A DNA stretch of 64,000 nt from assembly GCA_001599975.1 (NCBI GenBank), contig BCIO01000006.1:1545587-1609586 (forward strand), in the 5' to 3' direction. Numbering within the stretch: position 1 is the stretch's first letter; every line of letters begins with the position of its first letter. Shown one piece after another: positions 57,351-64,000 of the stretch. Below the pieces are notes generated by a model, which ran no database searches, was not told where the DNA came from, and saw nothing but the letters and a program-made list of their open reading frames with translations. A program made the translations under genes and the position numbers. Origin of the DNA: Cystobasidiopsis lactophilus. Its lineage: Eukaryota; Basidiomycota; Agaricostilbomycetes; Agaricostilbales; Chionosphaeraceae.

Positions 57351-57997
57351 GGCGGCTAGATTCCTAGGGTGCTAGCTATCGATGACGAGCGTAGCGTGGG
57401 GGCGGGCACAAGTGATAGAGCGGGTTCTTGCTGTCCTTGGAATCCGTCGATGCTCTGCAAGTTGAAGCAAACCTAGGAGAACGTTGGCTGCTTGCAGAAA
57501 AGATGTCTATAGCACATCGAGCCGAGACAACTGAAATAAGGTGACGCCGGATCGCAGGCGAGAGGCACCGCTCCCGCCCTTGGCTTTGCTTGGTTCCAAT
57601 GACGTCCTCTCGCTCGCAAGTCTCCTGACTTCCCACCGCCGTGCCATTAGCAGCAGCTGGAGGCGCTGAACGCAGGCAAGGCAGGCAGCAAGCAACGAAC
57701 GGGGCAGCAGGCAGCAAAATTTAGCAGGCAACGCGCAGGCCGCAGGTTGGCGCTGAGACAGGCGCGTTCCAATCGCCAAGCAGGTTCCTCCTTAGCATTG
57801 TTGGTCCAGCTCCACCAAGAGGCACAATGGTGGTCAGTGGCCAATCTTTGTCAAACGCGAAGAGACAAGAATTTCATTGGACTTGACGGCGACGCGCTCC
57901 AAATGAAATGGGTGGCGGCATGAACACATTTCTATGCATGACAGCTGAATGGCCCCTGGGTTGGCCGACGACTGAAGACGACGAATGGCCACAATGA

Positions 57998-59340
57998 ATG
58001 TGGGCCGTGATGGTCATGTCCGCTTCCTTCTGTTGCTTCAAGCCTGTCCAATGCCTTCTGCTGTCACGACCGAACAATTCGCGATACGGAGTTCGAGCAT
58101 TCCTAATGGCACTGCCCTTCAAATCAGTCTACGTTCGACCAGGCCAAGCACCTCTTCCTGTAGCTTTGGAGCCGGGCGAGATCGAGCATGAGCCGCCGCG
58201 ACAAGCCATGCGGCCGGCGAATGCAGACTTTCCCATCCCAGTTCCCTTCCCAGCAGTGGGCAAGAAGGAGTGGACGCGCCCTATCAAGTCTCTTGCTGCC
58301 ATTTCATCGCCAGTTGTGTCGGGCGAGGAGCTCGTTTATCCCTATCGCACGCGGCCTTTCCCAGCGGCGCATTTTCAACCTAGCCCTTCTCCCCCTGTCG
58401 CTCCTCCAGCCCAGCCCATTGATCTTACTCGCTCAGAAAGCCCGGTGGTGGCCAAAGATCATCTGCCGTTGACCCTCAAGGTGCCGAAGGAAACGAAGAT
58501 GGGAATGACGCGGGAGGAGATCACCTTCTGGCTTCTCAACTCCAGTGATGGATGGCGTCACTCCATCTCTGTGGGAGTACAAGCTCAGCTGGAACCGCTA
58601 GAGACGAAGCAGGAAAGCACGCTGAAGGAGGTCCTCGCCAAGGTGGACGACTGCCGGCGCCTCACTGCCGAGCTGTCCAAATCCTACCAAAGCCTCATCG
58701 ACCCTGTGGCGAAAACCTCAAACGATCTTTCGACAGAGGTGGACGCGCATGTGCCACTGCCGAGCACCCAAGAAGAAGCGCCGACCCCGGATGCCGTCAC
58801 CGAGCCCACCGGTGAAGCGGAAGAGGGGCCTTCTGGCCACAAAGCTCAAGCATCCTCTCTGGTCAACGAAATACTTTCTCCAATTATGCGTGATGGTCAA
58901 GTTGGAGATGTCAAGGAGGAAGACGATGACGAGGGGTCGCCAGCGCCAAGCAGCTTTCGCCGACCAGAGACCTTCAAAAAGCCCAGCAAGCGATCTGCTG
59001 CATCTCAAGATGAGATTGTCCTACTGCCTGCCAAGGTTCGCCGTGTGGAGCAAACGCCTTCTACGCCACCTCGGCTTGGTCTTTCTTCATCTGCGGTGAG
59101 GATCCCCGCCACTCCCTCTTGAGGACTACAGTACTCAAGGCCGACGTGATTTCCTCACAGGATGGGCCACTTCTGATCCTGGAGAGGATTGGGGCTTTGC
59201 TCGCCGGGCCTTATTCCAAAGATGACATGAAGTCATTGGTGCAAGAGCTGTTGAGCGCATTAGGTTCGTTAGCCCGTGCTATACTAGAGAAATTATCCAT
59301 CTGACGAGTGCATGCAGGCTTCATCAGGGATGATTTCTGA
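57998..59340 (+). CDS. Array gene I: family member with C-terminal module
   Basis: The frame opens at ATG 57998; the Met at 58106 (MALPFKSVYVRPGQAPLPVA) is an equally good start because the segment before it is atypical. A Pro-rich region, then a helical block (MTREEITFWLLNSSDGWRHS; LKEVLAKVDDCRRLTAELSK) follow. VKEEDDDEGSPAPSSFRRPE (acidic plus SFRRPETF, as in F) leads to SKRSAASQDEIVLLPAKVRR (family motif). The module exon starts at 59161: DGPLLILERIGALLAGPYSK, DDMKSLVQELLSALG, then after the phase-1 intron FIRDDF and stop 59338-59340. The two last introns match those of D, E, G and H. Confidence 0.65.
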
Positions 59341-59704
59341 CTTGGCTCTGTTGTCCTTTCGCCTCTCCCGTTTCCTGCCGCCCAGTGATCTGCCTCTGAG
59401 CGCTCTCTCCATGGTCTCTCTTAAACTCATAGCGTTTGCTTTGAACAAGATTGTAAAATTCGGTTGTACAACGAGCCTCAAAGACTCCCTCGTCCATTTT
59501 GAGCCCTCGCCTCACTCACATCCGCAACAGAAGCCCGTTCTCATCGTAGACGGACCAGGCGGTGAGCCTGAAATCAACGCCAGTTCGTCCTAAGCAGGAG
59601 CGTGGTATTGCAGCGCAAGAATATGGAAAGAAGGAAACTGAAACAAAGAACCATTTCAGGCCATCATGATGAAACCAAGGCGATCACTGAGGCCGACGCC
59701 CGTT

Positions 59705-60276
59705 CTAGCCCCTGGAGCTCCAGTTCTGAAAGAGGATCTGCAAGTCGCCGCGCAAGCCAACCAGGTCAACTTGAAGGTGGCTGTGCTCGGCGTTCAAGCG
59801 CTGGAGCTTGGTACTGATGCTCGTGGCCAGCTGCGAGTGCGCCCATTCTTGGTCGCCGTACATGAAGCGCCCAAGCCGGCCAATCAGGCTGAGCAGAATG
59901 CCCGCGAGCCTGGCGAGCTTCTTCTCCAGCTCCTTCTGGACAATGCGCGTTTCCAGGGGAAATGCCTGCGCAATGACCACCATGCCGTCTGCATGTCCCC
60001 TTTAGTATTCAGCTTTGTGGGGCACGCCACCAGAACGGAACAGGGAGGAGACTGACCCCGGGCATCAACGGCCAAGTGTCTGGCACCTGTGTTCAAGGTA
60101 GACAGCGCGAGGACAATGAACCTGACTAGATCGTGCTGAGTTTGAGGCGGCTGGGCAGCGGGAGGAGGGTTGAGCGAAGTGTGAATCGCCGCGATCAAGG
60201 TGGGATCGAGTCTGACAGAATGAGGATCAAAATCGCTGAGATGGTTCAGTTGGTCCCAGACGTTTGGAGCGGCCAT
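59705..60276 (-). CDS. Small helical protein, family not recognised
   Basis: Two exons, about 165 residues. ATG 60276 gives MAAPNVWDQLNHLSDFDPHS, then TLIAAIHTSLNPPPAAQPPQ and DLVRFIVLALSTLNTGARHL. An intron (about 59984-60055) leads to DGMVVIAQAFPLETRIVQKE, LEKKLARLAGILLSLIGRL and a closing coiled coil (KLQRLNAEHSHLQVDLVGLR), stop at 59705. The heptad pattern suggests a subunit of a coiled-coil complex. No signal peptide was seen. Both splice sites are good and the frame is kept. Confidence 0.55.
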
Positions 60277-60463
60277 TTTTTTGGGGAGATGTTTTCGAGT
60301 GTTCAAGTTTTGGTACTGAGAGGCTGAGAGATGAAGAGTGTGGGCCAGCAAACAACGCTTTATATATAAAACATGCAAGCTTCTTACGTCCGAAGGCCTA
60401 CGACCAACAGCCGAGACCTACGCCCGACATAGCCGAGGCCTAAGTCCAAGAACCGACGTTCGA

Positions 60464-60497
60464 ATGGCCGTGATGTCCGCATGGCCGTGATGTCCGC
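60464..60497 (+). repeat. 17-bp tandem repeat, two perfect copies
   Basis: The unit atggccgtgatgtccgc occurs at 60464-60480 and 60481-60497, in the gap between the small helical gene and CCDC47, within a stretch of loosely repetitive CCGA/CCTA sequence from about 60385. Confidence 0.75.
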
Positions 60498-60996
60498 TCT
60501 GAGTGATGGCAACGCGCACGCAATCTTGTTACGACCTACTCCCGATCCCGAGGAGGCCTAGGGCCGGGCTTACGTTCTTACTCGTCTCAATGGCAATTGT
60601 GTGAGCAAAGAGCTGCTGTCTTATCGGTGAAAGCAAGAACGAGAGGCAGCCAGGAAGCAAGAACAAGTAGAGAGCGGGCCAAGAAGGTCGTGCGCCGAGC
60701 TGTACAGCGAGAAGTGTGGGATTTAAAGATATAGAACAGTTACATCTAAAGTCCGTGCTTGGAAGTGCATTGCGGCAAAGAACATAGTTTGAAGCACAAT
60801 GCACGACGCCCTGGCTCAGACAGGCACCTGAGCCACGGTGACCTCTCTCAGCACAGCTCGCTCGGTCAGGCTCCAGGATTGGCGCATTGCCTTTATGCGG
60901 CAGAAGTGACACAGGGAAGCAAGACCAACAGCAGCAAAGTGAGCAAATCCGAAGTGTCCAAACAGGCAACATTTTGGTTGGAGGCGAACGAGCATC

Positions 60997-62638
60997 ATGC
61001 GAGTGGCCTGCTTGTTGCTGGCGTCGGCCTCGGTGGCGCTGGCGTGGACGAACCCGTTCGCGGCCAAGGAGGAGGTGGCAGTCGCAGCAGCAGCGCCGGG
61101 GACGCCGGTGGACGAGTTCGCTCCGCCGCCCGCTGTGCCTCAGGACCCGGCGTCGACGTCGACGTCGACGATCCCAGTCGCTGCCTCGGACGCGGCCACG
61201 GCGACGGCTGCTGCGTTGCCGTTCGCCATCCCGACGCCCGTGGACTGGTTCAACGGCAACAAGACGCTGGCGCACCAGGACGAGTACGACGGCTTGGAGT
61301 TCAAAAAGTGGAAGGTCGTCTTCAGGCCGGGCCTGTTCCAGCAAGAGGCCCTCGCCATCCTCGCCATCCTCGTCACCGTCGGCTTCAGCTTCACCCTCAA
61401 AGCCGCCAACCGGAAGCGGGCCGAGGCTTGGCTCGAGGTCAACCGCACCACGCTCGCCACCAACTTCTTCAGCCTGGACAAGACCGCCTTTGACACCACG
61501 TCGTCCAACACCAACTACACCGCTTGGCTGTCAGGTCGCCGCGGGCTGGCCGGGCTCAAGGTCGACTTCGAGTTCAAGCCGCGGGCCGACCTGGTTCAGA
61601 CCGTCTACCAGACCGTCCGCTCCCTGCTCGACTTCACCTACGTCGGCAGCCTGGACAAGGTCGTGCTGAACTTCCAGCTCGCCGACCCCTCGCCGGAGCA
61701 CAAGCCGGACGACACCGTGCTGGCCCTCCTGCACAAGTCGCTGCTCTCCACGGCCAGGAAGGACCGGTGGGACCTCAAGGCCTTCACCGTGCTCGCCAAC
61801 TCGACCAAAGGCTTGCCCACCGACATGGCCGTCTTCCAAGAGACCTCGGCCGCCGGCGAGGCGCTGTTGAGCACGCGCCTGAACGGGTTGGTGGACTGGC
61901 TCAGCTTGGAGCCGCAGGCGCCGGCTAGGAAGTGCTTCGAGAGCTTGATCATCTCCGACATTGCCGCCATGCAGGACGAGCCTCTGCCAGAGTGCGTTGG
62001 CCTCGTCGTCCCTTAATCCAAAACTCACCAGGATATTGACGGTTGTGCCGCACAGGACTTTGGCATCCGAGCAACCGTTCATCAAGAACCGCCAGATCAG
62101 CTTCACCTTCCAGCTGCCCTCCAGCACCTCCCAATACTCGGCCCTGTCGCCCGCTTTGGTCCTGGCCATCAACCTCGTCGACTCGTTCACCCAGGCCAAG
62201 TCCTCCGCTCTCACCCAGGCCGACGCCACCCGCATCGTTCGTGTCTCTCCTACATCCAGAAACTAGCCCTTTTCTAAGATATTTGCGATGAACACGAACA
62301 GAAGAAGAGGCGGTTGGAAATCAAAGGCGACCTGACCAAGGACTACCTCAAGGAGCTCGCCGAGACCAACGCTGAAAAAGCGAGGGAGAACCGCAAGAAG
62401 GAGCAGGAGGCCAAATGTGCGTGCTTAAGCCTTGCTTTATCAATGCCTGGACTGTCATTGATTGGTGGGGTGGAACGCACAGACAAGTGAGTTTCGACCG
62501 GGGGATCTGGTGAAGTGACGCAAGGCTAACGATGGGTGCAGCGCCATGTCCAAGGACCAGCAGAAGAAGTTCGACGAGCAGGAGCGTAAGCGGAGCATGC
62601 GCAAGTCGAACGGCAAGCAGTCCGTCCAGCGAAAGTGA
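60997..62638 (+). CDS. CCDC47-family ER membrane protein (DUF1682)
   Basis: CCDC47 is a PAT-complex partner at the ER translocon that helps insert multi-spanning membrane proteins and influences calcium. ATG 60997 opens a signal peptide (MRVACLLLASASVALAWTNP), then a Pro/Ala/Thr-rich lumenal part. One membrane span (LAILAILVTVGFSFTLKAAN) is followed by the cytosolic domain: RAEAWLEVNRTTLATNFFSL, LKVDFEFKPRADLVQTVYQT, DKVVLNFQLADPSPEHKPDD. After introns (about 61990-62055, 62237-62300, 62415-62540) come IKNRQISFTFQLPSST, then the charged coiled-coil tail (KKRLEIKGDLTKDYLKELAE; SKDQQKKFDEQERKRSMRKS), stop 62636-62638. Length and order fit the family. Confidence 0.87.
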
Positions 62639-63497
62639 ACGAATCGTGCGTTCGGGGGCTTTACCTTTTATCATCGACTTCATGTTGCTGATGTTCGGGC
62701 TGCTTTGCTGCACAGACACACCAATTCTTCAAAATGGAGAGGAACTTGGGAGAGGGTGCGTTTGGAAGCCTGACATTAATTATCAGTTTTGGTTGCTGAT
62801 GAGGCTGCCTTCGTCGCACAGCCAACCCAGATCCAAGAAAATGAACAGGCAATTGGGAAGCACTACCAAAATGGCGCTGCTCACCAACACTGGCGAGATC
62901 CGGTTTCTTGTTTCCCCCTCAAAAGCGCTTGCCCTCTCTCCCTCCCCCAAACCCAAAAGTGCATGTTAATCCTGCTTCCCCCCTTTGCATTATTCATGAG
63001 ATCCTAGCACTGCCCTATTGTGAGTCTCGTTCGCCACCCAAGACTTCCTAGCGGGCCGCGAGCTAAATTTGGTGCCCCTCCTCCGAAAGTGATAAAGGCC
63101 CCCCGCCGATCTTTTGGCCACGCGCTGCCGTCGTCAGCGCAACAAGTCAACTCGGCACTGGACTGATACGCGCTACGTAAAACGAACTTGTCCTCCATCG
63201 GACTTTGTCTGTGCGCTGCGTGCTGACAACGGACCCCGGACTGCCTCGGTCTTTGTTTGCTGTCCACCACCTACCCTGACTCAGCGCTTTCTGACCCTTC
63301 CTGCTGTCCGGATTTCTGCCTCTCGGTGGTTTCCAGGCCTCTGGTCTCGGACTGGGGTCTGCGCAGAACAGAGAATTCCCTTTGTCGTTGAAGACGTTTC
63401 GAGGGAGCCACCTCCTTCTCCCGCTTCCACCACAGGCCTTCCTCCCCTTCCCTTCGCTTCTAATCCGTGCAGTCCTCTCTAGACCGAGCCAGCGACC
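62639..63497. other. Intergenic region, 860 bp, no gene seen
   Basis: Only short frames occur. The pyrimidine-rich stretch at about 63280-63480 probably forms the promoter and leader of the gene starting at 63498. Confidence 0.45.
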
Positions 63498-64000
63498 ATG
63501 TCCAAGGAAGTCCTAGAGCCTCTCGTACGTCCCTGCTCGGCGTCACACGACACCGCTAGCCCTGCTTGCTTACTGAGCTTCCCTTGCAGGCGGTCGTCGC
63601 CCTCTTGGCAGCAGGCGTCTGGTTCAACCGGCGGCCCGATTTCGGCGAGGAGCCCAGCTCGCCGGGGGTGAGCGAGCACTGGGAGCGAGAACGAGGCGTT
63701 CGACGGAGGCCGTTCTTCGGCCGGACCATCACCACTCGCAATACGCTGCGCTTTCGACATAACCTAGCGAGCCGGGTGCTCTACAAGTTTCCTTTCATCG
63801 CTGAAGTGGCGTACTTTCTCGAGATTTACTTGACGTGGGTTCGCCTTCCCGCGGGCTGCTTCGGCAAGTGACTGAACGACTGCCCCGGCTACCCGACAGG
63901 TATCAATTCGGCCGCGCGTTGGTTGCCGTCTGGCTCAACTCGACAGACAAGGTCGTCGAGCTAGCCGAGCGCCACGGCGTGCAAGTGCTGAAGTTTGAAC
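63498..64000 (+). CDS. Membrane protein, N-terminal part only (possible PAP2/inositolphosphotransferase type)
   Basis: ATG 63498 gives MSKEVLEPL, intron, then a hydrophobic start (AVVALLAAGVWFNRRPDFG), RPFFGRTITTRNTLRFRHNL, a second hydrophobic helix (FPFIAEVAYFLEIYLT) and, after an intron (about 63835-63900), YQFGRALVAVWLNSTDKVVE-LAERHGVQVLKFE. The frame leaves the window at 64000. The last segment, just after a membrane helix, resembles the A-x-x-HA-x-x-VL-x-x-E block found before the PAP2 core of fungal inositolphosphorylceramide-synthase-like proteins. That assignment rests on little sequence, because the catalytic motifs lie beyond the window. Confidence 0.5.

Noticed and set aside
37427-59340. 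Array explained as a transposon or viral remnant
   Set aside because: No transposase, reverse transcriptase, integrase, terminal repeats or target-site duplications were seen. The genes keep multiple spliceosomal introns at shared positions, which fits ordinary tandem gene duplication.
60529-61344. 271-codon minus-strand frame over the CCDC47 N-terminus
   Set aside because: Arg-rich low-complexity shadow of the Ala/Pro/Thr-rich N-terminus of CCDC47.

Overview
The window is eukaryotic nuclear DNA from a compact fungal genome, most likely a basidiomycete. Nearly every gene is split by short introns (about 35-80 nt, GT..AG). Intergenic gaps are a few hundred bases. The gene set is fungal: App1-type lipid phosphatase, Tsc10, Msh5, Aim6, Fmp32/DUF1640, Rad60/Esc2, Pus1, plus CCDC47, which S. 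cerevisiae lacks. Species is not assigned. Gene models were built by joining open frames at GT..AG sites that restore family motifs, so exon edges are predictions.

Region 1 (0.7-36.6 kb) is mostly ordinary housekeeping DNA. In order: secreted App1-like phosphatase; a small basic protein; two tandem 3-ketosphinganine reductases; a bHLH-like protein; a small secreted protein; MSH5; NAD(P)H-hydrate dehydratase; an F-box-like protein whose stop overlaps the next start as ATGA; a PAP2 lipid phosphatase; a Yar1-like ankyrin protein; a START-like protein; an epoxide-hydrolase-like enzyme; an Aim6-like phosphodiesterase; a membrane-anchored S33 peptidase-like protein; an SDR; a DUF1640 mitochondrial protein; an unrecognised gene; Pus1; two tandem degenerate HNH-type proteins; and a SUMO-like-domain protein of the Rad60/Esc2 type.

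Region 2 (37.4-59.3 kb) is the unusual part: nine genes, all on the + strand, of one fast-diverging family (called A to I here). They share a basic Ser-rich motif (KR-x-A ... PSSSSK-x-R-K). A, D, F and I also share an acidic stretch followed by SFRRPE-x-F. D to I share a C-terminal module of about 40 residues ending in LH-x-SLG...DF, cut by two introns at matching places and phases. A, B and C carry a related Leu-rich coiled coil instead. Gene B opens with a near copy of the histone H3 N-terminal tail. Gene G contains a diverged bromodomain, an acetyl-lysine reader fold. A tail mimic and a reader in one tandem family suggest a lineage-specific group of chromatin proteins; this role is inference. 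A pair of F-box/LRR-like paralogues sits between A and B, and a lipase-like gene with Gly at the nucleophile position sits between H and I on the other strand.

Region 3 (59.7-64 kb) returns to ordinary genes: a small unknown protein, CCDC47 and the first part of a membrane protein that runs off the end. No rRNA, tRNA, CRISPR or convincing transposon was seen.
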